From contig NW_020194684.1 in NCBI RefSeq assembly GCF_002865645.1, forward strand, positions 1,751,241-1,815,240: a DNA stretch of 64,000 bases, written 5' to 3'. The notes beneath the pieces are model-generated. The model made no database searches, was not told the DNA's origin, and worked only from the letters and a program-made list of their open reading frames with translations. This DNA comes from Hyaloscypha bicolor E. Taxonomy: Eukaryota; Ascomycota; Leotiomycetes; Helotiales; Hyaloscyphaceae. This document shows, in pieces, positions 24,029 through 36,369 of the stretch. Position 1 is the stretch's first letter; every line of letters begins with the position of its first letter. The position numbers were made by a program, and so were the translations under genes.

Positions 24029-24332
24029 TATTAGTATAATTATTTCTTTAAGAATTATATATATAATTATAAGATACGGGATACGGGATATAAGTAATAA
24101 GATATAAGTAATAAGATATAGATAATAGAATATAAAATACGAAATATAGTTATATAACTTTATATTTTATTAGTAACTTAATTAATAAACTAGATTCTTT
24201 TAGGCTTAGTAGATTTAGGAATTATATATTAATACTATAATATTTTTATTTTTAAATAATAACTTTACTAATCTTATATAAATAGTATTCTATATCTATA
24301 TAATAGTACTATATATTACTAGTAAACTAATA
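24029..24332 (+). repeat. 3' LTR of Copia-1 copy B (304 bp)
   Basis: Begins TATTAGTATAAT and ends AAACTAATA; same family as the LTRs of A, C and D. Confidence 0.85.
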
Positions 24333-24337
24333 GTATA

Positions 24338-27300
24338 TTATATAATAAATATTATATAGAAATATATATTCTTATTAGTTTTTATATTATTCTTAATATA
24401 TATTTCTAATTATAATTTTCTTAAGATAATTAATAGAGAATTCTTAAAATATTAAATTAATACTTTTATTTATTATTTAATATTATCTTAAGAGAATTTG
24501 AATTTGGCTTAATACAAATTATTTAGTTTATTAATATATTATTTAAATACTATTTCTTAAAAATAAATAATAAGATTTTAATATATAACTATAACTTATT
24601 TACTAGTTATATTATCTTATATTATATTTATAAAAAGATATATATTTCTTTAATAAATATTATTTCTAATAATAATATAATTTTTTTTCTTTTTCTAATT
24701 TAGTAAGATCTAAATTAAAATATCTAATATTAGTAGCTTTTTATTAGATATTTATAAAATCTATATAGTTTTAAAAGAAAATAGGTAATAGAATAGTATT
24801 TCCTTTTTCCTTTTTATATTATTATTTAAATATAATAGTAATTATATTAGTAATTATAATTATTATATTTTCTTTAAAAAGTAATTTACTTATAGCTTAT
24901 AAAGAACCTTAATATATATTCTTAGTTTTATTAATTTATAAAGAATCTTAATATATATTCTTTATTTTATCTAATTCTTATAAATTCTTTTTTTATTTAT
25001 TAGTATTTATATTTATAATATATATAATAGATAATAAAATATAGTTTATATTTTTCTAATTTCCGGGAATATTATATAAAGAAATTAAAGAAATTAAGAA
25101 CTCGGGAATCTTATATATTTATATTAAGAATTTATATAAAGTTTTTCTAAAAAATAATTTATTAATTACTTAATTACTAGAAAAAGAACTTGGTTCTATA
25201 AGGTATTAGCTATTTAATATAAAGAAGATTAAGGCTTTATATTAAGACTAATATACTATAATTCCCTTAATTACTTTATAATTAGTTATACTAATTTTCT
25301 TAAATAAAATATAATTTAATATAAGAAAAAAGTAGAATTAATAAGCTTTTTTAATAAGTTTACTAGATAACTTATTTATTAATAATTAATAGTAATATAT
25401 ATACTAGTAAGTATTATATAACTAAATATAAATTATATTTAGTTTATAATATATAATATCCGAACTAAAAATAAAGGCCTGAAATAGTATTATAAAGCTT
25501 AAATAAAGCCTATAATAATAGTATATCTAATATTACTATTATTTATAGAAATTATTAGTATATTTAAAAATAATTCTATTAATTCTATAAGAATTCTAGT
25601 TCTAGTAATTATAATTATATTATTATATATTTCTTATTAGCCTAATACTATTACTAAAAAGTACTAATAATATAATTAAATTATATAAATTTGGGCTTAT
25701 TTTTTAGTTATATAAGCTTATATCTTTTATAATTAAATAGAATATTAATTTATTTTTTATTAAAAATAATATTATAATTTTTAAAATTTAGAATAATTAG
25801 AAATATTTTAATATTTTATTTATTAATTAGAAATAAAGCTTTTATATATTTTTTAGTAAACTTAATTAGCTTTTTATTAAAACTATATATAATACAAAAT
25901 AAGAAAAAGAATTATAGTTTTATTTTTAAAAATTATTTTATAAACTAAATAAACTTTATATTAATAAAAATATAATTATTAATTCTAGTATTAATAAAAG
26001 AAAAAAACTTAATTTCTAATTTATTTATATTAATAATATAAGATATTATAAAAGTATTTTCTTTTACTAAATAAATTAAATTAATATTTATTAAATTTAT
26101 ATTATAAGTTTCTAAAATAGAGACTTTTTTTTAGAAATATTTTTTTTTTTTTAGTTATATACTAAAATTAGAATTTAAGTTCTTTAAATATTTTACTAAA
26201 ATAGAAACTAGATATTTTAATAAAATAAAAACTAAATCTAATTTAATTCTAGAAAGAATTACTTTAGTTTCTTTATTATATTTAACTAGATAGTATTTAA
26301 TATAATAACTAAATTTATTATAATTATAGTATTTAATAATTAAGAAATCTTTAGTTTTTATAAAATATTACTTATATTTATAAGAAAATATATATTTAAT
26401 AAAAGTAATTAATATAGGTTTTTTAGATTTCTTTTTAGAAATATAAAAGAATATAATATTAGAAATAAACTTAACTAAAATAGCTTTTAATTTTTTAATT
26501 TTTTTAATTTTCTTATATATAGCTTTAATTTACTAATTATTAATAATATAATACTAAATAAAATAAATAATATTAATAAAAGAATTATTATAATATATAT
26601 ATATATATACTAATTTCTAAAGCTTTAAGAAAAGCTTTTTATTTAATTTATATTTAATATTTTAGAAACTAATATTATTTTTTATAAATAATTATAAGAA
26701 AAAAATATAGAATTTCGAAAATATTTAATTAAAATATATTTAAAACTTACTAGAATTATAATAAGTATTTTATATTTTATTAGAATTAGAATATAGCTTT
26801 TTTAAATAAGAATATATTTCTAAAAGCTAATAATATTAATTTGAGCTATTTTTATTTATATAAAAATTAGTTAAAATAAAAATATTATTTATAAGTTTAT
26901 TAGAAATATAAATAATTTCAAAGTTCTCTAAAAAATATAACTTAATATTTTTTATAGCTTATTTTTAATCTAAACTAGCTAGTTATTAAAAATAATATAA
27001 TTTCTAGTAAAGAAAATTAGATTTAAAAACTTAGTAATTCTAGTATTTCTAAAGAAAATATAAGATATAAAGAAATTCAAATAAAAATAAATAAGAAATA
27101 ATTCGAAATTCTTTTAAAAGAAATTTAAAATAGCTAGAATTATAAAAATAATAAAAGTAAATAAATTAAAAATAACTAGAATTATTATAAGCTAATTTAC
27201 TATAATTATATAATTTTTAATATTTTTTTAAATTTAGTATTCTAAAGCTTAGTATTTTTAAAAAAAACTTTAATATTTTTATAATTTATTTTATATAAAA

Positions 27301-28190
27301 TAGCTTTTTCAAGATTCTTCTAATAGCTAGTAATAATTAAATTAATATCTAAACGTAAATAATTAGCTTTTTTAGTTTATTTATATAAGTTTTTAATAAT
27401 AATAAGCTAATTAATATATAAAAGCTTTTTAATAAAAGAAAAAGCTTTTTTTTATAAATTTATTTAAAAAAAATCAAGAAATATTAATAAAATATTTAAT
27501 TTAGAAAAGCTTATTAATAAGATAATTTAAATTAATAAAAGTCTTAAAAGAAATTAATATTATTTTAAATTATATAATATTTTAGAAAATTAATTTATTA
27601 TATTTTCTTTTTATTATATTTTCTCTAATAATTTTATTACTAATATATATATAAAGCCTATAAGATTATAAAATAGAACTTAAAAATAATAGTTAGATTA
27701 TTAGCTTATAAATATCTATTATTATAAAACTTAATTAAAAAATAGTTTTTATTTAAAGTTCTTTAATTTTCGGGGTTTTAAAGAAATTTCTAATATATTA
27801 TTAATATATATTTATAAAAATATAAATATCTAAAAATTCTAAAAATTCTAAAGCTTTTTATTTTTATTATTCTAAAATCTATTATTTATATTTCTAAAAT
27901 TCCGTTATTTTAATAATATTTATATTTCTAATAATTCTAAATTAGTTTATTTGAAATTCTTTATAAAATTTTAAAAAAATAAGCTTTAAATACTATTATA
28001 AATATAGTATTTAAAGCTTAGAAAATAAAATAAAAGATTTTTTATAAAAATAATTTAAAGTTAAGAAAAAGAAAACTAGAATATAAGAGATTATAAAAAA
28101 ATATATATATTTTATAATATACTAGTTTTAAAAAAACTTAGTTTTTTTTAAATATTTTAAGTATATTTTAAGTGAATTTCTTTAATAAAA
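24338..28190. other. AT-only DNA with degraded repeat remnants
   Basis: No reading frame is recognisable. At 25551-25645 lies an inverted copy of the block at 10445-10547 of gypsy element G, so part of this stretch is probably a reverse-oriented relative of G. A (ta)n tract sits at 28199-28223. The rest shows nothing I can name. Confidence 0.4.
25551..25645 (-). repeat. Inverted copy of gypsy G block 10445-10547
   Basis: About 95 bp matching in reverse complement (ggctaataagaaatatataa... and ...tactaataatttctataaa). Similarity fades on both sides. Confidence 0.6.
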
Positions 28191-28969
28191 TAACTATATT
28201 ATATATATATATATATATATATAATAAATTTAATAATACTAGATTAAATTATAATTTCTTTAATAATAATTAAATTTAATATTAGAGTTTTATTATTTTA
28301 GCTAAATATAACTAAGAATTCATAATCTTTTATAAAAATAAATTTAAGATTTATTAAGCTTATAATATTAAGATATTTATTATAAATAATTATAATAAAA
28401 TATATTCTTTTAAATTCGGGTTTTATAAATATAAAAATATTAGCTTTTATAATCTTATTTTTAATATAGAGTTTTATAAAATTATTCTTATATAATATAT
28501 AAACTATATTAAAAAATAATAAATATATATATTTATATAATTTAATAATATTAAGATTTTAATACTAAAAGAAATTAATAAGAAACTTAACTAATATTTT
28601 AAGCTAATATCTTAAGTTTTATTTTTAACTATTTTAAATAATAGACTTTATATATTTATATTAGCTACTAGATTTCTATTTTATTATATAGTTCTAATAA
28701 TATTAAATAGAAGTTTTTAATATAATAAATTAATATTTTCTAAAAAGAAGCTTTAGAAATACTTATATATTTCTAAAATAATAAATATAAAAATTTCTTA
28801 AATTTTTTTTATTCTAATAAAGTTTTAAAACTTTCTAATTTTAGTAGTATTAAATATTTTATTACTATAGATAATATAGTTCTATATAGATTTTTATATA
28901 ATTTATTAGAAATCTAATTAGAAATATTATATTTATATTTATTAAATATATTTTATAAATATTAAATAA

Positions 28970-30180
28970 GGCCTAGTAAAAGCTTTATAGAATTTCTTTT
29001 AAGAAAAATAAAGAATTATATTTTTATATTAATTATTATAAATTTAATTAAGTTATAATTAAGAATTAATATCTATTTTCTTTTATTAATAAGACTTTTA
29101 ATTAGCTTTAAAAAGCTAAGATTTTTATAAAATTAGATTTTAAATATCTTATAATACTTTTCAAATTAGCTAATATATTAGTTATATTTTAAATATATAT
29201 TAATATTATATTTATAGAACTTTTATATTATTTTATTATTATTTATTTAAATAATATTCTTATTTACTTCTAAAATAAAAATAAATATTATAATTATATT
29301 TACTAGATATTTATTTAATTATATAAAAATAATCTATTTTATAAACTTAGTAAATATAAGTTTAATATTAAGGAAATTAAATTCTTGAATTTCTTTATTA
29401 AAATAGAAAATATTTATATAAATTTTAAATAAATCTATAATATTATTAAATAATTAAAACTAGAATTATTTTATAATATTTAGATATTTTTTAGATTTAC
29501 TAATTTCTATTATAGATTTATTTATTATTACTTTTAAATAATAATAAATTTAATAAATCTTTTAAAAAAAATAAAAAAGAACTAGAAATCCTGTTTTTTT
29601 ATATAAATAAATAAATAAAGTAATTAAAAGCTTTAAAACTTTTAAAAAAAGCTTTTATTATAATATTTATTCTAGTCTATTTTAATTCTTTTAAGAAAAT
29701 TTATATTAAAACTAATATATTAAAATTTATAATTACTAGTATTATTTTATAATAAATTAATTCTAATAATAGCTTAAAGAAATATTAGTATCTAGTAATA
29801 TTCTAGTTCCGGAAACTTTCTAGAATTAAATATAATTATTAAAGCCTTTAAATATTAGTACTATTATTTTAAAGAATTCAGGTTTATAATTAAGGTTATT
29901 ATAAACTATAATAACCTCTAATATTTTATAGAAATAAAGTATCTAGAAAGCTATTAAATATATTAGATAATATATCTTATAATATATAATTTTAATATTA
30001 TTTATTATAAAAATATCTTAAATTTAATAAATAAATTTAATAAATAAATCTAATAAAAAATCTAATTATAAAAAAGATTTTATTAATATTTATTATATTT
30101 ATAATAGCTAAAGAAAAATATTTATTATAAGATAAATAAATAAATTATTTTATAGATTTTTTAATTATAGAATTAGTTAA
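28970..30180 (+). pseudogene. Gypsy F reverse transcriptase and RNase H, RIP-inactivated
   Basis: RT start RPSKSFIEF (about 28970), then KAKIFIKLDFKY (about 29115-29150). The palm box at 29244-29258 reads Y-L-N-N-I-L-I-Y, normal Y-L-D-D-I-L-I-Y, so both catalytic Asp codons are AAT (29250-29255). Then EIKFLNFFI (about 29370). RNase H: FKKIYIKTN near 29690, FRKLSRIKYNYYKAFKY near 29810-29860, and YNNL*YFIEIKYL near 29905-29950, equivalent to 'DHKNLRYF'. Stops throughout. Confidence 0.75.
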
Positions 30181-30699
30181 GAAATAAGATATAGAAAAAT
30201 ACCTTAAAGGCTTTATTATTATAGCTAAAGTAATAAAAATATTTATAATTATATTATTTAATAAAACTAAAACTTTTTAGTTTTTTGAGTTTTTAAATTA
30301 AATAATTATAAATATTTAATTCTTTATATATAGATATATATAATTATTAAAAGAACTATAATACTAGTTCTTTTATTTAAATTTATTTTAAATATTATCT
30401 AAATAGCTTAGAAAAATAATTTTTAATATTAGAATATCTTAAAATAAAAGTTTAATAGAAAAAATATTAAAGAAAAAATAATTTAAGCTTATTTAAAAAT
30501 TATTTAAAAATTATTATATTTAATAATTCTACTTTATATTAAGAAATTATAAAGTTTTATTATAATAATTTAATAGCTAAATATTATAGAATAAAAAAAA
30601 CTTTTAAACTTTTTAGAAAATTCTAATATTAGAAAAATATAAAAGAAAATATTTATAAATATTATTAAAAATATAATATTTATTAGAAAATTAAAACTA

Positions 30700-31330
30700 A
30701 AAAATATTTATTATATAATTTATTTAATAGTTTATTATAGCCTAAAAGATTCTAGAATAAAATCTTTATAGATTTTATTATAGATTTATTACTATATAAA
30801 AATCTAATAAAAAGTTTTAATTTAATTTTAATTTTTATAATTATTAACTAGTATTTTAAAATAGTAAAATATATTATATATTATAAAACTATTAACTTTT
30901 CGAAATTTACTAAAATTATATAAGAATTTTTTTAAATTTTTAGTTCTTTTAATAAAATTATTTCTAATTAAAAAATAATATTTACTAGCTAGTTCTAATT
31001 TATTTTCTATTTCTATTTAATATATAAATAATATTTAAATATAGTTTATTATTTTTAGATAAATAATTAAATAAAAAAATAAATTTATATTATCTAAAAT
31101 ATTATTATAATAGCTAAAAGAATAACTAGTTTAAAAGGTAATTTTTATAAAATTTATATATAATAATTCAAAATATTAAATTTTATAAAATATAGTTTTC
31201 TATATATATTATAAATATTACTTTTAATTTCTATAAAATTCTAAAAATAGAATTATAGAAAAGATATTAGCTATATATAAAAAACTAAAAACTCTTAAAA
31301 TAAAATAAAGAAAGCTTAAGAATTTATAAT
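30700..31330 (+). pseudogene. Gypsy F integrase, RIP-inactivated
   Basis: Core start IFIDFIIDLLLYKN (about 30765), then KSFNLILIFIIIN*YFKIVK (about 30810-30870), corresponding to the D-F-I-T-D-L-P-P ... V-D-R-x-(S/T)-K motif, and a segment near 30940 equivalent to 'IVSDRGS.F'. Inactivated by stops. Confidence 0.7.
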
Positions 31331-33657
31331 ATTATATATAAAATAATCCGGAAATCTATTATAATAAATATTAATTAGTTTAATACTATTTCAAAAAAGC
31401 TTAAATAATATTATTAATAAGAAATATTATATTTAAAATAGAAAAGCTTAAGTTAAAATTTATAGATTTATTTAAAGTTCTTAAATATATTAGTAATTTA
31501 GTATATAAGTTAGAATTACTAAATATATATAATTATTTATATTTTCTTTTTTAAAAAAATATATAATAAATAAAAATTAGAAACTATATTTATATTTTTC
31601 TAAAAAACTTTTAAAATTAATAAATAATAATAGAAAATAAAAAATAAAAGCTATTATAAATTACTAATAAAATAATAGAAATAAGAAATAATAATATTTA
31701 ATTAAATAAAAAATCTAGCTTAAAAATTATAATATTTAATTATTTAGTTTTTCTAATCTTAAAAATTTCAAGAGACTTCTAAAATTATATAATTAAAATA
31801 ATTTTTTAATAATTTTTTAAAATTAAAAAGAATTCTAAATTATTAAAAAAAGGCTATTTAAAAGAAAAAAAGAATTTAAATAACTAAAAAAAGATCTAGA
31901 ATAATAATAAAAATATATTTTTTAAAGTTTTTTATTTATAAAGATTTTTTAGAATTTTATTAAAGCTTATAAAAATTATATTTAAATTACTAGAAAAAGA
32001 TTTAGAATTAAAAAAGTTTATTATAAATAAACTAGCTATAAGTATTTTAAATAAATAAACTCTAATTCTTATAAATTTCTGATTTCTAAAATAAAAATAC
32101 TAAGTATTAGCTTTATTTAAGATTTAATAAAAAATTAGATAATACTTTCTAGAATTTATTTATTTAATAGAATATAATTATATTATAATAATATTAGAAT
32201 TAAAAATATTAAGAAAAGTAAATAAAGAACTTATAATTATTATATATATTTTATAAAAGACACGAACTTCTAAAATTAAATCTTAAATAGCTATAAATAT
32301 TATATTATTAGTAATTTATTTAGAAATTTTAATAGAAATCTCAATAATAAAATTAATATTTTAAAAATAAACTTTATAATATTTCTTTAAAAAAAATTAG
32401 TAAATATTTAAATATATTAAAAAAACTTATTTTTAAAATACTAATTTAAGTAATATTACTATTAGCTTTATTAAAATAAGAAAAAGAATTCCAAAACTTA
32501 TTAAATTTCTTCTAGTTTTTAAAAATATAATTAATAATATTATTTAGAATATTTTTTAAGAAATTTCTTAAAAATTATAATAGTATTTTTCTAAAACTAC
32601 TAAATTTCTAATAAATAATAAGAAATCTAAAATTATATTAGCTTTAATAAATATTAAAACTAAAAAATTTACTAATATATAAAACTTAAAGTTCTTATTA
32701 TAATAGTTATATTTCTTTTTATTAAATACTATAATATATAAAATAAAAGAATTAATAAATAAATATTTAAAATATTTTAAGTATTTACTAATAAAAAAAA
32801 AGAAATTATAAGATTATTTTTATATTTATAATTATATTAGTAAATAATAAAACCAGAAAATATTATAGAATTAATTAAAAAAAATTAAAAAAAATTTAGA
32901 AAAAAAATAGAAAAAGAAACTAGAAAATAATAATAAAAGAAATTTTTATATATATAATTATTAGAAAAAAAGAAAATATGTAATATTATAAAGAGATTTT
33001 TTTATAGAAATAAAAAACTACTTAAATTAATTATTAGTTTTTATATTAGTTCTAATTAGAAATTAGTATAATTAATTAATATATATTTCCAGAAGCTATA
33101 AATAATTTTTAAAACCTTAAAAATATTTATATAAGTTTTATATATAAATATTTTATTAAATTCTTTTTATATAATTATTTAGATTATTCTAATATAAAAT
33201 CTAATAAATAATATTACTTTTATAAAATAATATTTTAGTATTTTAAATTAAGCTAATTAGAATATTTAATTCTTAAATAAAATTATAATTACTAACTAGC
33301 TTCTATATCTAGAATATAATTACTTTTCTTTTTTATTTATTTAGCTTTAATCTAATTAGATACTTTTTATATTTATTATTTAAATTAGATTAATAAATCT
33401 ATTTTTTAAAATAATAGAAATTTACTTTAATTAAATATTTTACTAAAATAAATTAATAAATTTTAGAAATAAGATTCTAGAAAAGAAATATAGTTATAAT
33501 ATATATAAAATTATATATAATTTAATAATATATAATAAATCTTAAATATTATAAATACTAATTAAAGAAATTAATAGTTTTTTAATATTATAATTATATT
33601 ATTATTTATATTATAAAAATTAGACTTATAAATTACTAATTATATATATATTATTAG

Positions 33658-33679
33658 AGCCTTCTATTTAGAGAAGGCT
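33658..33679. repeat. Short hairpin followed by T run
   Basis: 8-bp stem agccttct / agaaggct with 6-base loop, followed by tttttt; two of the rare GC-containing octamers in this stretch. Function unknown. Confidence 0.5.
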
Positions 33680-34398
33680 TTTTTAAATCTTAGAAAAAAG
33701 ATAGAAATTAGTTTTATACTAAATTTAATATTATAGTTTTATAACTTATTAATTTAATTTATTATTTTATTATTTACTAATAAATATTTTATAAAATTTT
33801 AGAATAAGAAATAAATTATAATTATTATTAAATACTAGAAAAATAATTATTCGAGTTATAAACTAGTTTATTAAATAAAAGAATTATATAAAATTCTAAA
33901 ATTAATAAAAAATATATCTAGTATTTTATATAAAGAAATTATATAAAAACTTAAATAATTTCTTTTTTAAATAAATAAATTCGAAATCTTTATTATTAGA
34001 ATTATAAAATAAAATTTAAAATTTAAAATTTAAAATTTAAAAAATATTAATAATAAAGCTATTTTATAAAAAGCTTAAATATTAAATCTAATAAAAAAAA
34101 TTTAAATCCGGAATAATATTTTATATTCTTATTAAATAATAATATTCTAGCTTTTTAAAGCTTTTATAATAAGAATCTTAAATATCTAGAATTATTTTAT
34201 AAAAAAATTATTAATTAGATTATATTAAAAATAATATATTATTAGAATTATATAATATAAATAGAAATTCTTTAAGTTATATATAAAAGGCTTCTAGCTT
34301 TTAATATATAACTTATAATTTAAGAATTTAATAAAAACTTTTAAAACTCGGAAATAAACTTATTTTAAAAAAAGAAAATAATATTATAATTATTATTA

Positions 34399-34500
34399 TA
34401 TTATTTAATATAGCTAGCTAATATAATTATCTTTATAATTAGTTTCTGTTTATAAAAGCTATAAACTAATTAACTTCTATATATATTAATATTTTATTAT
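34399..34500 (+). repeat. Dispersed repeat block, copy 1 (direct copy at 56722-56825)
   Basis: About 100 bp shared, including gctaataTaattat and ataattagtttct, then ttatatatattaatattttattata. Possibly LTR fragments of one family. Confidence 0.6.
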
Positions 34501-34704
34501 AATAAATTATAATAATTATATTATTATTTATTTAATAACTTAACTAGAAACTTTTAATAAACCCGAGCCCGTTTTTTATTATTTAAACTTATTTAAAACT
34601 ATTTAATTAAGTTATTATTAACTATTATTTAACTAGTTTATTTATAACTAAAAGTATTTAATAATAATATAGTTATTATTAGATAATTTTATTAAGCTTA
34701 TTAT

Positions 34705-35000
34705 AATGCGCACATTAATAGCGAGCGTTTAGCTGGATTTGGTAGCCTAATTAGGCTAGTGCTTATATGGGATCGCACTCCTTAATTGGGACTAGTACTT
34801 CCGTACATCCAGCGGAATACTAGATTCTATATATGGAGGCATGCGAGCTTTGGAAATGGGCATTAATTAGTTTATTATTGAGAACTAGTTCTTGGAATTA
34901 ATTATACTTCCACGCTTCACTCCATACTTTACCCTATATTCTACCCCTTTACCTTGACTACTTGCGTAGCACCCTGCTATATTAGGAGCCTCATACTTAT
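34705..35000. other. Small GC-balanced island without RIP signature, content unknown
   Basis: About 300 bp with normal base composition between AT-only flanks. Contains a perfect 16-bp palindrome, tagcctaattaggcta (34743-34758). No frame over about 35 codons. It does not match the 15-19 kb island or the pogo element. It could be a fragment of unique DNA, too short or single-copy to be mutated, or a small non-autonomous transposon whose ends I cannot define. Confidence 0.5.
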
Positions 35001-35307
35001 ATATTAGTTATATAGCTTTTAAGTAATAAAATATAAATATATTTAAAAAAATATTATTAATAATATTATTAATAAACTTATTATTATATATTCTTATTTC
35101 TTAATTATATAATATATTTTAGAAAGCTATTATAATTATTTTTTATTTATAAATCTAATTATATATATTTCTTTACTAATTAATTTATATTTATTTAATT
35201 AGGTAATTAATAAATTGAAATTAGAAGAAATAATATAAAAATTTAGTATATTTTATAATAGATATTTACTAGATACTTTATAAATATTATTTAAAAGCAG
35301 AAGTAAT
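35001..35307. other. AT-only flank of Copia-1 copy C
   Basis: No gene seen. Its last five bases, GTAAT (35303-35307), are the left target duplication of copy C. Confidence 0.5.
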
Positions 35308-35682
35308 TATTAGTATAGCTATTTCTTTAGAAATTATATATATAGTAATAGGATATAAAATATGAGATATAAGTAATAAAATATAAGTAATAGAATATAA
35401 AATACGGGATATAGTTATATAATCTCGCATTTTATTAGTAATTCAACTAATAAACTAGATTTCTTTAAGCTTAGTAAATTTAGGAATTATATATTAATAT
35501 TATAATACTATAATTTCTATTTCTAAAAATAATAGCTTTACTAATCTTATATAAATAGTATTTTTATATTTATATAATTATATTATATTTATATAATTAT
35601 ATTATATTTATATAATTATATTATATTTATATAATTATATTATATTTATATAATTATATTATATATTACTAGTAAACTAATA
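35308..35682 (+). repeat. 5' LTR of Copia-1 copy C (375 bp, expanded)
   Basis: Starts TATTAGTATAGC, ends AAACTAATA. It is 75 bp longer than its 3' partner because of a tandem array at 35567-35661. Confidence 0.9.
35567..35661 (+). repeat. Five tandem 19-bp units inside the 5' LTR
   Basis: Unit tatttatataattatatta repeated five times without change. The other LTRs have a single related copy. Confidence 0.9.
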
Positions 35683-36369
35683 CTAATTAGTTTATATATA
35701 TAGATTAGAAAAGATTTTAGATTAGTTCTAAAAGTATTTAATAGCCTAAAACAAATCTAGTTTATTTTATATTAAAGAAAGAAACTACTTATTAACTTTA
35801 TAAAAGTATTTAATAGTCTATAAAGAAAATATCTAGCTCTTACTAATTAATAAATAGTTAGTTATTTAATTATTTAATTATTTAATTTCTACTATTTTTT
35901 AAAACTAACTTCTTTTAGTATTAAAACTACTTTCTTAGAAATTATCTTTTCTATTTATATAATACCCGTATTTATAAAACCTTTTCTTTAGAATATATAT
36001 CCTATATATATTCTTAAAGCTTTTTAACTACTACTTCGATTTTTTTTCTATTAAAAATCGAGTGCTTTAAACTTTAGATCCTTTCGGAATTATAATATTT
36101 TATTTTCTAAATTTCTTATTATAGACGAAATATTTAAGAACAAAATATTTACTTTAATATTTTTAATATTTCTAGAAATCTAGAGTATCTAGTATTTGAA
36201 CTAGATATCTGGTATTTGAACTAGATATCTGGTATTTTAATAATTAGGTATCTAATATCTAAATTAGATATTTAGTATCTAAACCAGATATCTAAATATT
36301 TTTACTATTAAATTCTTTTTATAAACCTATTATAAACTATTTTATCTTTGAATTCCTTCTACTATAAAC

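Larger units (their letters stand above)
20062..24332 (+). mobile_element. Copia-1 copy B, 5'-truncated
   Basis: Plus-strand copy of the family. Similarity to copy C (from about 37490) begins near 20062-20090, and no 5' LTR is present. The 3' LTR is at 24029-24332. It keeps the empty target sites for the pogo element of copy A (TA at 21125-21126) and for the MITE of copy D (TA at 21771-21772). The right flank is GTATA; no partner exists because the left end is missing. Confidence 0.85.
28200..31640 (+). mobile_element. Ty3/gypsy retrotransposon remnant F, ends unresolved
   Basis: Plus-strand order: protease-like region (about 28280-28450), RT (about 28970-29560), RNase H (about 29560-30180), integrase (about 30700-31330), then a C-terminal segment like that after gypsy integrases (about 31450-31550: KFIDLFKVLKYISNLVYKLE). 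The sequence differs from G and H, so this is a separate family. LTRs were not located by eye. Confidence 0.75.
31650..34704. other. AT-only DNA, no gene recognised
   Basis: Holds a hairpin at 33658-33679, four tandem aatttaaa units at about 34017-34043, and a block (34399-34500) repeated directly at 56722-56825. It may include the 3' end and LTR of gypsy F, but no LTR pair could be shown. Confidence 0.4.

Noticed and set aside
33658..33679. Transcription terminator
   Set aside because: A hairpin followed by T residues resembles a bacterial terminator, but this is fungal heterochromatin with no gene upstream.
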